From NCBI GenBank assembly GCA_914767715.1, contig OU612065.1, positions 5,830,001-5,894,000 of the forward strand: DNA of 64,000 nucleotides. Direction: 5' to 3'. Positions within the stretch are counted from its first letter, which is position 1, and each line of letters opens with the position of its first letter. The position numbers were made by a program, and so were the translations under genes. The stretch is from Membranipora membranacea (Eukaryota > Bryozoa > Gymnolaemata > Cheilostomatida > Membraniporidae). Below, piece by piece: positions 24,900 through 38,200 of this stretch. The notes beneath the pieces are model-generated. The model searched no databases, was not told the origin of the DNA, and worked only from the letters and a program-made list of their open reading frames with translations.

Positions 24900-27450
24900 A
24901 TCTATAAGTAAGAACAAATAATTTCAGATTTGGCAAGAAGCAAAACAGCTACAGAGAGAAATTTCAACCATGCTACAAAGCATGAATAATCAACCTCTGG
25001 AAATTTCTTTCCAAGTTTATTGAAGAATGACAATTGCATATTTTATATAGTAATAAAGTTTAGGTTGATATTCATAAAAATGATCGATCATGTGACAAAT
25101 AGAGTAAAACTTTATATAAAATACAACTGTTTTTCGGTGGTATATGCGTCTGTGATAGGTTTTCAGGCAGCTATATTTCTACCAAGAAATTTCATGAATC
25201 AGTATAGGGCAAGGACAGACCTAACAGAGATTATTTTGTCTTTATACAAGGGAAAAAAGTTAAACTTAAAGATCTCCTAGCAGGGATCCATACAAGACAA
25301 ATCAACAACACCACGTCATGCGCGAGAGTCTTTTACATACCTGTTCAAATTTTCATTGCATTTGAACAAATAGGGGCCTCTTGGCAGCTTCTCAAATACA
25401 TCCATGTCTATGAGCCGGCTCAAAAACATGCCTCAGTTGATGAGGGTTTTTGATGATGCGTGTTGTTTCCTCATGATTATATATACCATTAATACTGAGT
25501 TCCTATTGGCTTATAACTAAGCATAAGTCATGTGACATTATGGCTTATCAATTCCATTAAAAACTGAATTTTGCACTAAACTATGGAGTTTTTAATGTAT
25601 CAGTCGATTTAATCCTCAACATTTATGTCTGTATTCTCATTTCAAACTCACCAACACATTCTGGATAATGAAATAATCAAATTATATCTGATTTCAACCA
25701 GGCATTATATCCCAAAGGTCACATGACTTATGTTTAGTTATTAGCCAATATAGGAACTCAGTATTAATGGTATATATAATCATGAGGAAACAACACGCAT
25801 CATCAAAAGCCTTCATCAACTGAGGCATGTTTTTGAGGCTGCTCATAGACATGGGTGTATTTGAGAAGCTGCCAAGGGGCCTCTATTTGTTCAAATGCAA
25901 TGAAAACTTGAACAGGTATGTAAAAGACTCTCGCGCACGACGTGGTGTTGTTGATTTGTCTTGTATGGAACCCTGCTAGGAGATCTTTAATATGCCGGGA
26001 GCTTAGTCTTGGCATTCTTGAAATCAAGCCGATCACACACAAATAACCTTGTGCGCGTAATGTAAGCTTTTTGTATACTGTTATGAGATATGCATATAAT
26101 AATGTGGTCTCCATCTTTCCATATCAGATTCCATGAGTATCGACCATAATGAGCCCATGGTATTGGTATATGATATCAACCCGTTGGGAATAGAAACATG
26201 TATTTTGTAAGTAATAAATTTAAGCAGAGTTTCCTTACTACCTGCTATATTAAAACCTATGATAAAATGGCTCACATCGAAATATCTGTTTGATTACCAA
26301 TGAAATGGAGAAATGAGTTGTTGGGTATCTACATTCACACCTTTTTCCTCAGTAAATACTAGTTGCACTTGGCGGAGTTGAATTAGTTATTAACTCTTTG
26401 ACAACTCCAGGTATGAGCTAATCCGTTTTCCTGCTCTTTTCAACAGCTAGACTGAGGATAATTTGACTGATTTGAAAGCTATAAAAACGATAAAACTATG
26501 GTAGATAATGTTAATAATATGAGCGTAAAATGGCCAACTCATTGCTAGCTTGCTATCCCTCATATTCCTGGGCTATGTTTGTTTAATTTTAAACCCTCTC
26601 TCCGGAGATGCTTATATAAAATAAAAACTTTTTAGTATGGCAGGTTGGTAGCCGATGTGTTGGCTCTGATTGTTTGGGTTCCAAGCCAACACATTGGCTA
26701 GCAGGTTGGGAGTTCTCACTTCAGGTAAGATACTATAACCCTCTTGAAGACATTGGTCATATTGGTATGTCTCTCCTCATCAGCCCCTGATTCAGTTTGA
26801 GAAGCTCATTGAAGAGTCAGTGATGGTGGCCTTTTCTAATAGAACTCTGACACTGAAGTTGGCTGGTCATTTAAATCAGTTAAGCTTTGCTTACCTTCTT
26901 AAGGGCAGCCAATAAGTAGCAAAATTAGAGCCATAAAATTTGATAAGGTGGCAACCAACTAGTGAATAGTTTGTCCCTCACATATCCACCGCCCTCCACT
27001 CAGACGAGAAGGCGCATTCGACAATATATGATACACCACTCACTGTTATGCAAATGCCCCTCAGAAGAATAGCTTCTTCATCAGCCATGATTACTGTTGA
27101 ACCTCTATCCCTCCCTAAGCCTCTCACTCCCACCCCTCCATCCATAGATACACTGATACACTTTAGATAGGCAAGGAGTTTACTCCTTTATATTGATACA
27201 CTACACTACAGGTAAGCTGGAAATTACAAATATTTATCAATCAACTTACAACAATTAACATTTAACTGAATAAGGATCTATGATGGATCATTAAGGAGCA
27301 ATTAAAGGAATTAATAATAATTTACAGCGGTGGAGATCATCGTTATAGTAATAGATAGATACACAAGATAGATAGTTTGTAGTAGGCCTACATATAAATT
27401 GCTTTATACCTTTGAATACCTTTGAAGACTTCGTACACTCAGGAACTAAA
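24900..27450. other. Intergenic, between TMEM8-like gene and LINE
   Basis: Apart from the fold-back repeat at 25266-25990 I see no gene. Short open frames at 25803-26114 and 26081-26275 (minus) partly overlap the repeat arm and are not recognisable. A CpG-poor, pyrimidine-rich stretch with CTCCCACCCCTCC lies near 27130. Confidence 0.5.
25266..25990. repeat. 725-bp fold-back repeat with arms of about 265 bp
   Basis: The outer ends TTAAAGATCTCCTAGC and GCTAGGAGATCTTTAA are exact reverse complements. The arms continue inward with few differences through a shared GGAAACAACACGCATCATCAA segment down to CATAAGTCATGTGAC, leaving about 190 bases of AT-rich centre. The right arm is open in one minus-strand frame for about 60 codons; the left arm is its diverged mirror. 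It could be a long-TIR MITE or an inverted duplication of a former exon. Confidence 0.8.
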
Positions 27451-28928
27451 AGTTAAAGGAGTGCCTCATGACTAACAGTGTGTTTAATGGTTAACGGGGG
27501 TTACAGCTGTATGCTGTTTAGTGTTGTCAGTCATCACTTTATTTCCAGCTAGACGCTGTCTTTGGATTTAACTTGTGGTACCCTTGGTGTCCCTGATTGT
27601 CCTCGGAAGGAAACTTCCATAGTAGACTTTTGTAGATGCATATACAGAGTTGAGTTTGCCTCTGGTGGCAGATCTTGTTTTCATTGTCATGTTCTGTTTG
27701 TCGTTTGATACTTCATCATATGCGAGAGCTAGTGAGCTGTGTTGCTCCTCTTCTTGAAGGATCTTCATCAGAAGGGTTAGCCTGTGATTTCTTCTCCTGT
27801 TCTGTAGTGTTTGGAGGCCAAGCTCAGAGCTGGCCTCAGTAACGCTTTCTCTTCCTTTTAGGCAGCTGATAAATCTGACAGCTCGATGTTGAATCATTTC
27901 TATTGATTCAATGTCCTTGTTGAGCATTGGGTCCCAGACTGTATCAGCATATTCGAGTATTGGGCGACATAGGCTGGTATATGCTAGTAGGCGGCTCTTC
28001 TTGGGTGCATTGTATAGTATGTGTTTGATGGATCCAAGAGCTCTTGAGGCGCTGTCTCTCTTTAGTTTTATGTGCTGATCAAACTTTAGGTCAGACTGCA
28101 TCATCACCCCCAAATACTTTGTGGAACTGTTCCATGCCATGCATGTGTCGCCCAGTTTGTATTGTGGCTTGAACTCTTGGTCTCCGAAGGCTATCATGTG
28201 GCATTTACTTTCATTGAACTGCATTTTCCATTGAACCGACCATCTGTGGACAGCATCAATGTTGTTTTGGAATATAGCTGCATCTTCGTCAGTTGTGACT
28301 TGTTGATAGAGCAGTGTATCATCGGCATATAGGCTAATGTTACAGCTTACCACTGTCGGTAGATCATTGATGTAGATCAGAAACAGTATGGGACCGAGGA
28401 CTGACCCCTGGGGCACTCCTGAAGTCACCAATAATTCTGATGAGGTCTGACCTTTGATGACCACTCTCTGTCTCCTGTTGGTGAGGAAATCCTGTATCCA
28501 GTTAACCAGCTGAGGGTGGATACCAGGAACTTCTTTCAGTTTCTTCATTAGTAGGGCATGGGGGACCTTATCAAAAGCTTTCTTAAAGTCAAGCACTACA
28601 GCATGTGTGGTTTTTGAGGACTCAGCTGTTTTGGCGAGGTCATGGAAGGTAGCACAGAGTTGTGTTTCGCAGGACATACCTCTCCGGAATCCATGCTGTC
28701 TGCAGTGTAGGAAGTCATTCAGCTTTTGGTTCAGATAGTGGAGAATGATGTGTTCCATCATTTTGCAGGGGATGCTGGTGAGCGATATTGGACGGTAGTT
28801 GTTGGTCGATTCCTTGTCACCCCCCTTTATGGATTGGTGTGACATATGCCAGCTTCCACTGCTTGGGTAGTTGTCCAGCTGTAATTGATGCTTGGAATAT
28901 GTGTTTTAGGCATTGGTGCCACTAGATT
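27450..28928 (-). mobile_element. 5'-truncated non-LTR retrotransposon (LINE)
   Basis: Minus-strand reverse transcriptase with the family order YVTPIHKGG, NYRPISLTS, AVVLDFKKAFDKV, SGVPQGSVLGPILFLIYIND and LYADDTL, followed by the usual C-terminal thumb and connection region; stop at 27568. Similarity to a reverse transcriptase starts abruptly at about 28926 (CLKHIFQAS), so the endonuclease and ORF1 are missing, as in a 5'-truncated insertion. A run of six C at 28820-28825 (G on the coding strand) shifts the frame between HKGG and DKES, where five would keep it open. Jockey/CR1-like by motif style; the exact clade was not determined. Confidence 0.9.
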
Positions 28929-29291
28929 ATAATAATGTGTTTTAGAGTACACCTTGACATTCGTATGAGGCATTGAGTAATAATTCTAAGAGTCTCTACC
29001 TTTGATAACAATGGCACAGAGAGCTGGTGATGCCCTCTTGAACTCTGGAGAAGGATTGTGCACTTGAAAAATTAAAATTTTACTACTGCATAAATCCCAA
29101 ATCGGAAGTGAGCCTGGAGGTGAGCAAACTTGTTATGATCACGTGGTAAATGTAATATGAGATATGATTGGACTATTGTGGCGGGAGTGGACTGGCGGGT
29201 AACAACTCTCATGTCATTTCCAGTCTTGATTTGGTGGACTTTTCATAGATAGGAATATTTATGAACTGCAACAACTGATTTGACATAAATT

Positions 29292-32200
29292 ATGTCTCAG
29301 GCCGTCGAGACATTTCGGGCATTACCTACTGACTTGAGGAAGAGGTATAGTATAGATTAACATTGTTCTAGCTGATATAACATTATTTAGAGTAAGTTAG
29401 GTAACTGAGGTCATGTCACAAAAATGAGATAATAAAACCATCATCATCATGCTGAAAGTGAATGTGTCTATTTATGATCACCATAATTATAATATATAAG
29501 ATACTAGCCATAATCATTGTCGTGGCACTGTTATGCTCAAGATCGCTTCATTGACCCAATCAATGAGACGCTGTCTGTGAAGGGCTCTTTGCATCCGTCT
29601 GTTCTGACTTTTTTGAAGAAACCTTCCCGTATATTCTTTATTGTTGAAGTTAGTTAGATTGCTCACTATGAATGGACTTTATATACACATTTTGCTTGCT
29701 ATCACAAAATCATCCAGTTGTGCACATAGCGTCTGGATGGGTCAATGTTGTTTTGATTGAGCTTCAACGCAGTCTCAGAATATAATAGAATCAGCAGACT
29801 GAGTCTGCTGATTCTATTAAATTCGTGCTCGTGCCCATTATTACGATAAACGCAAACGTAAGAGACCATTGCAGCTGGATAGGTATGTTGCAACCTCTGG
29901 ATGCAGACGCCGCAACGTACCAAATCCAAATGAATTTTAATCCACGCACCCTTTGTCCACAAATCTTTTGATGTTTGAATGGTTGGGCTTTATGTTGACT
30001 TAACTCATGGTATGTGTACGGCCCTATTTCATCTCTCCTTATTCATTTAAATCAATTGGACATAATTTGAGACTGACAGTCCTTTTTGGTGTTAGACCTT
30101 AAAGTTAAGGCCTAATCCCTAGGTCTAACCTAACTGGCATCTCTGCGTAACGAAACGACAGGAACTTGTGAGATCCTAGCACAAACACATGAGTGAAGAA
30201 ATTGTGTAAATATTTCATTCCATCTGATGACATCATATGCCTTAAATCGTTCCAGAATTTGTGACATCCACGGAGGCTACAAGAAAGGAGATGTCGGTCA
30301 AAAGGTGAGTGAAATTTGTTTTGTGTCATCACTTGAAGTTAAAGAAATGGTCTAGCATGTTTTGTATCACCGTATTATGACCATCTAGAACACCTGCAAT
30401 TGGCACACCAGTAACTGCAGGTGGTCAAAAGGATGTTAGTGATGGAAAGGCATTGATTTCACCTTATAAAAGAAAGCCTCACTCCTGCACTCGTTTTTTG
30501 CTAGTCATATGAAATTAGATTGGAAACTCAAAGACCATGGGCCTAGGCATAGTACTAGATCAGCTTCAAGTAGTTCTGATTTGTAAATGGTGTGTTGGAT
30601 CTATCTTTCAGATCAATCTGATAGATTAAAATTGATGCACTATGTGTTGTGTATTGCTTTAATACCAATGGTCACCAACATGGATCTACTGAGAGGAGAT
30701 AAACAATTGATGTTGTTCAAATTTCAGAAATACATAAATCACATGCTTGGCGAGCTTGATGAATTTCTTCCAGAGGATGTACTAGAAAAATTAGATGAAG
30801 TCAAACATCTAAACAAAGAAAAAAAGATCAACAAGGTATGTACCATTGTATTGAAATTTTGGAATTTTACTCGGTGCCTACACAGCCAATAATGCATTTT
30901 AGCTCGCGGTTTGAAGCTTAAGCTGCTCTAGATTGAAGGCTACAAAATGATATCAATTGGTCCTGTATGTCACGGAAAACAAATAATTACTGTACCATGT
31001 CTAGCAGAAAGGACCCATAGGTTATGAGATATGACTATGGATGTCTATTATAATAATTAAATTATTTCTGCAAAAACCGTATGTGTTGGAATGTGTAAAC
31101 CAGTTCATTTCTGCAACTTCCATACAATTGAGTATTTATCTGTTGATGGCTTCCAGAGTCCGGTATGTAACCAGAATATGTGTGTGTGGGCATAATACAC
31201 TTCATATTATTTGTATATATGTATATTATACTGTAATAGAGACAATAATTTTGCGTGGTTTAACAAGATTGTACCTAATATGATGTGGGAAACTTTGGCT
31301 CTCGTGGTTCTGACTCAGATTTTATATTTCTGATAGTATCAAATCACATGGAGATACAAAGAGAAGCTGGCAGAGAGAGATTTTATCTGCAAAAATTTTT
31401 TTTTCCATTATCCTTATCGTTCTATTGTAGGATGAGTTTACTAAGAAAGTGCTGACTATAATCTCACAGTATGAGCCTTCTGAAGAGGAGTTAGCAGCCA
31501 GTGAGGAGAAGGAGAATGGTCATATGGAGACAGATGGGCCAGCTGTCAAACTCAAAGAGGAGCCTAATGGTGCTGACAAAAGTTAGTTGGTAATGGTTGA
31601 GAAACGCTGTGTTTTCAATTCTGCACATTTCACTTTTTACTCCTTAAATAAATTTTATAACTAATTACTGCGCAAATTACTCCTCTCAAACTTTCAAATA
31701 GTATTTGATGTGCATGCTCTTTCAATATCAGATATTGTTTTGGGATTGATCTGCATAGATAGAAGAATGTAAGTTCCATTTGTCTGTTACTTAATCTACC
31801 ATCTACACACTGTCCCGCACTTGGTTCATCCTTAATTTTACCGCCATTTCTTGCACATATTTCCGCCAATCATGGTTGTTGGTATTGTTGAGTTGACACA
31901 GGAGATGAAAAATATATATTGATTTTCCCATTGATATTAATGTAGGCGGTGAGTGTGTTCCTACTATTATGATCTACATGTTATCTGCACAGTCACAGGG
32001 CCAGCAATGCAAGGTCACGCGTACTTCTCTATTGCTAACTGTGAATATTATGTTTTCTTTGTCAGGTCGTACACCAGGACGAGCGGCTAAATCTAAAGGT
32101 CAACAATCCATCATGTCCATGTTTGCTTCTATGGCTGGTAAACGTAAAAGCTCTGGTGATCAAGATAACGCTGAAAAGAAAATTAAATCAGAAAATGGTG

Positions 32201-35200
32201 AAAGGTGTGTATGATAAAATAATTTGTAAGTCTACAACTCTCCATAATCATAGAAATTACTTATGTCACTGCAAAAGCTGAATTTATCCACAAATTTCGA
32301 TACATGACGCCATCTACTTTTATACATACTTCACGTGGTAATTGATGTTTTGTGGAGAATTCCAAGACTATACAATGAAATAAATCATTTAGAAACAATA
32401 GTTCATTTGGTTTGTACAGTACAGTCAGCTCAATACTACTCATATTCGATGTAGCTGAGCAGGAGGGACAATTCTTATGATAATAAGAGAGTGTTGAATT
32501 TTCTCACTGTGTTGAAAGCGTGACTAAGTACAGCAGTACTAACTGCCTGAATATAAAAGGCCTTGGTCTGAATGGGTACAACAAATACCTCAATGATTGT
32601 AGCTCGACTCCTAGTCCTTCACTGAAGAGGTGTAACGAATGCAGACAGTATCTAGATGATGAACTAGTGACAGTAAATCCAATAAAAGGTGCCAGTCCAG
32701 AGTATATCACACTCACTAATCCTGATCTAAATATATACGAGGAGGACAGCTCTGCTATGACTGACGAGAGGGTTCAGCACAAAATCACTGGATTTAGGTG
32801 GGTGAATCCTGTGTGAGGATAACTTCTGTTGTAGTAATTCAAAGGTTTATATTACTAACACTAAGATGGCAAGAGTATTGAAACCATGCGTGTATGATGA
32901 AAGTTTTCTACTTATGAAAAAAACCTAAGACCATGTCTTCTTCAATCTACGGTGTATAGTAATAAATAAAGTGTTATATTGCAGTGTATATGGAAAATGT
33001 CGTCACTTGTGCGCATTTGATGATGGCTTGATCGAGAAGAATAAGGAGTTGTACTTCTGTGGCTATGTTAAACCTATATATGCTGAAGAGACAACCAATG
33101 AGGGAGGTATAGCCACCGAGGAGATGGGCCCTATTAATGAATGGTTTGTCCATGGATTTGATGGTCATTTTCCTGTTATTGGATTCAGCACAGGTTAGTT
33201 GTCTAACATTTATGATGAAATCACACTGGTTGATGAGTTCTAATTAGATCACCTGGTTGAGGTATTTTATGCTTCTGTTGGTCCATGATACCTCAAAATA
33301 CAATAGAGATGAAAATTATTGGATTGGTGTTAAATAAACAATATATGGCAATTTGTAATCAGGTTCAATCAGTTTATTATTTTACACAAGTAATTGAATC
33401 TAGCTACAAATGTGGCAGCTTTTACGTCATGCATTGATTCATGTCCCAATAACAGCCATCTAAACTTCATAACCAATCATCATACAAAACCAAACATAAA
33501 TTGCCATGTGCTCTGGAGGGTCAGGCATGTTCTCCTAAGCCATTATCTTTTATCAATGGTTGCAGCGTTTGCTGAGTATTTTCTAATGGAGCCTAGCGCG
33601 GAGTATACTGGATATATGAGCGTGGTAAAGGAGAAAACCTTCATGAGTAATCTGGTCATATCATTCCTGATTGAGAACGAGGCTGCCTCTTATGAAGACC
33701 TACTGCAGAGACTGGAGGTTAGTCTGTCTGGGATTAGATTATAACACATCAGTTGATATGCAACTACATTGATCAGTATTATGCATGATGTTAATTTCTT
33801 AAGAACTACTGAGGTCTACACAATGTTACCATTATATACCTAAAACAAGTTTCGTGAATCTTTCCTTTTTGTGATGTACACATTTCGATTGCGAGCTGTA
33901 TAGTAACCGATGCCACTTTTCAACAGTGTGACACCCACAATAATATCGATGGTAACTTCTTAAATCATGGGGTTCCATCTTTCTAATAATCAATGTTATT
34001 ATTACAGTGTGCAACATTACCTAAAGGAGTAAAGTGTGCGCTCACTGAGGAGTCCCTACACAGACATGCACAGTTTGTCTGTGATCAGATTCAAAGCTTT
34101 GATTTCGCAGCTGCTGATGACCAGGAGGATGTACCACTCATCAGCACTCCCTGTATCAGATCTCTTGTCAAACTGGCCGGTGAGCAGGGATTACAACTAT
34201 TTTATTCGAAAGATTTCAGCTGGCTTGCCTCTTCAACTCACAATTAATAGGTGTCTCATACATAACAAAACTGTAGAAATCATGAAATTTATCCCTATTT
34301 ACATCAGATGTTCATTATATTCAGGTGTTACTCTGGGACGAAAGATCAAGAGACCAAAGATGATAAAACCAGTTAAAAAAGAGAAGGGACACGGTACCAT
34401 GACCTACGCAACAACTACGCCACTTGTTACCAATGTGTTCAACCAAATATTTAAGGTTTGTTACTGAGCTATGTTTAAATTTACTTGGCAGCTCATGAAA
34501 TGTATGCACGTGGCCTAAAAACCAAATTTGAATCATTATTGAGGTGACCATCCAAAGACTGACGTGTTAACATTACCACTTTTGTGTGAAATAGCTGCAA
34601 CCACAAAAATGATGTTTGGAAATCAGAAAGTGAAATATGAATTGACCTCTGCATTCATTATATATTGAGGACACCATGATACGTGTATATGTTTAGCATA
34701 GCTTTAAGAGGGAGTTCAGTTCAGATTCACTTTCTCCCATCCCTATCCAGGTTGATAGATCCACCAATTCCGATTCTGTACATGTGCTCCATTTTGGAGC
34801 CAAATACATTCGAAGGATTTGTTTACATTGATTAATAGGGAAGTATTTGAGTAAAGTAAAGTAAATCCCTGTAGATGGACTACCAAGTGTCTACAATTAA
34901 TGCTGGATCTGAATTACACTTCCTCTTTAATATTGTTATAATGAATGAATATTATAATAAAACTCTGTTGTTGTTTTTCCCCATACAGGGAGAGATTGAC
35001 GACACAGCGTCAGCGGTACGGAGGAGACGATGTGGTGACTGTGAGATCTGTGAACAGCCAGACTGTGGTAAATGTAACAACTGTAAGAATATGACTAAGT
35101 TTGGAGGTGATGGTAAAGCTAAACAAGCATGTCTACTCAGAAGGTAAGTGGGACACCGTTACAAGACTCTTTGTGTTTAGGATATTGTAAATGATATTCA

Positions 35201-38200
35201 TTAGAGCGTTGTCCTGAAATTTGAGAGCAATAGGTGAACAACAAAATAGCTAACACTTTGAGGGTTTTTCTCTCAAGACTTCCAAATATCTGACTCAAGC
35301 TTTAATTGTTCACTGTAAAAAATATATGAGGAAGTACCCAAGACTTAAGAACATAGGGCGGCAAAGGCTCGTACCATTAGTCTACTAAGTATTCTATATT
35401 CTAAGGTGTCCAAACATGGCCGTGGAGAATGCTGATGCTCCGGTGGAGAATGAAGAGGAAGAAGATGAAATGGATAAGAAAGCGCTAGCTGTATCTAATG
35501 ATGCCAGCAAGAAACGTAAAATCAAGTAAGCTTAACATGACAACATTTTCTTTAGGTGTTACTAGGCTTGATATAAAACGAAAAGTTTGCTCCTTAATTA
35601 ATGGCAACATTCTATGAAGTTTGAATACGCTGACATTCAGTTATTTGTTCCAAAATGTGACCCAAAAGTATTAAACGGTGGTGATATGACTTATATTTCT
35701 AAATTATCTTAGGACCAAGTCTAAGAAGAAGAAGGTGAAGTTTATAGGGGAGCCGATAGAGACCATCAGGTCCCGGGAGTATTACAGTGAGGTGGAGATA
35801 GGAGAGGAGACATTCACTAATGGTAGTTATGTTGAAGTGGCTGATGAAGATCAGCCGGAGGTTAACGACATCGGTAGAATAAAATACATGTGGAAGGATA
35901 GCCGAGGTGATGGTCATCTTCATATACACTGGTTCACGTAAGTTTGTAAGATTGAATCTTAGATTTTTACTCCAAGTAATGGCAGACCATGAGGGAATAG
36001 TTGTGATGTGGAAGACGGTAATATATGTATTGGTCTACCTTTGAGGAGAAAGTTGTGTGCAAGACGAAAATTGCCTTTTGCACGTGCATGAGATACTGAA
36101 TTTTATAGCTAGCTGACATTTGTTCATCCACTTAACTCCCCCCTTCGCTAGTGAAATATTGGTGTCCACTGGTAGCTAAGAATAGCTTATACTTTCCTCT
36201 AGAGGCGATATGGTTCATATCAGCTTAGGCATTTTTATTTGATAGGCGAGCTAAAGATACAGTGTTAGAGGAGACAGGTGACCCGACAGAACTGTTCGTT
36301 GTGGATGAGTGTGATGATACAGAGGCTCAAAGTGTAGAGTGTAAAGCCAATGTGATACACAAAACTTACCCCGATGACTGGTATGACATTGGAGGTCTAG
36401 TCGAAGGAGAGAGTCCCGTACCAGAGGGAGAGGAAAACTCCTACTTCTACCAGAAATGGTGAGCAAATCATAGAAGTGAAATTAAAGTTTGGTGTCAATT
36501 CTCAACAAATGATGTCCTAATGCTTTGCATCAACACTGGCCATGTCACTATTGTTATTATCTTGCAGCTATGACACTAAACTAGCTAGATTCGAAGATAT
36601 ACCTGATGTTCCAAATGTGGATAAGTCTGTGACGTTCTGTGATTGTTGTGCGAGATTAGCTGCCAAAGAAAGGGTAAGGGTACAGATATAGCATTATCCA
36701 CTACTAAACTAGTTCTAAAAGATACGGAGATTGATTTTGTTGTTTAACATTGAACACGTAGTTGGACAGTCCGACATTGCAGATGTCAATCTCATAATTG
36801 TTAACATTTGTTTACAGCTTGATCAGATGATTGTCGGTGAGAAGTTAGACTCCTCCACAAGTAAGAAGAGTCTGTACAGTACAGTAGAGTATCAGGGTTA
36901 TACTTATACAGTAGGGGGTGGCTGCTTCCTCGATCCGGATACATACACCTATAAGTATAAGAAAACAAGGAAGTCAACATACAAAGATCTCAGCTCTAAG
37001 GTAACTAAGGTTTACTAAGATTGTCACATGAAATATTTATACAAGAGTGATCTGTTGAGGTGATGATGAAAATGCTATTCTATGGCGGAGTTTGACATGT
37101 TGTCTCATAACTCGGCCATACTGATCCACAAAAGGAAGACTCATGCAAGAGGCCATCTGATCAACATTTCCATATTTCCCATAAGATTGTAGAGGAAGCT
37201 TTTCCTAGCCTTTCTCAGTCTGACTATTTTATTTTACAGTATGATGATCCAGTAAAATATCCGGAGGTATACAGACGATCTAACACATATGTAAAAGGCT
37301 CGAATGATACCTGTCCTGATCCTTTCCTTGTTGCCAGAATCATCGAGATCTACACCAAAGACGCTAGTGACAATGTTCATTTCAAGATTGCCAAGTTTTA
37401 CAGGTGAGAGATTTTATCCCTTCACCATAAAGGATTATCATATCTTATGTAGAATGATATAAATAAAGCCTTCTTGTGTAAGTCTATGCTCACTGATAGT
37501 GTTTAACTCTTGACTCTCTGGTTTATAATTCTGACATATGCGTTGGTTTTCTCTCATGTGCTGACTGCTCTCACTTTAGACCAGAGAACACCCATATAAA
37601 GAATGATGAGGTACATAAGACAGACCTTAATATGGTGTACTGGAGTGAAGAGGAGACAACTGTGTCGCTGTCTGCTTCTAATGGAAGTATTGATGTGTTT
37701 TATATACCTGAGAAAGACCTCAACAACCCTAAAGGAAAAGAACTGAAAACCAAATTTTTCAAAGACAAAGTATTCTACTTTACTGAGGTAAGCCAGTTAT
37801 CGTTTGCTAAATTATTTCAACTTTCTTCATTAATTGCCCCAAACCTATAGTTCGCTGAGAGTTCACATTTTTGTCATGCAACATGTATTTTGTTGGTTTC
37901 AGGCATATGATGGAGAAGCAAAGGAATTCTCTGAACCACCAAAGGAAGCACTTAAATTCAAGGTAAATATATTAGAACAGAAAAATAACCCTATTGCATA
38001 CCCATAACCCCCCCCCCCCCTCAATATATTTGTTTAATTTCAAGTGTCAGTTGCTATATTTTCCAGAGTTTCAAATCGCCTCCATTTCTTATTTTCAAGA
38101 TGAAGCCTCGTGTTGCCAACGATGATGAGAACGTATTACCACAAAAGCTCAGATGTCTTGATGTGTTTGCAGGGTGTGGAGGTAATATATTTCTATACAA

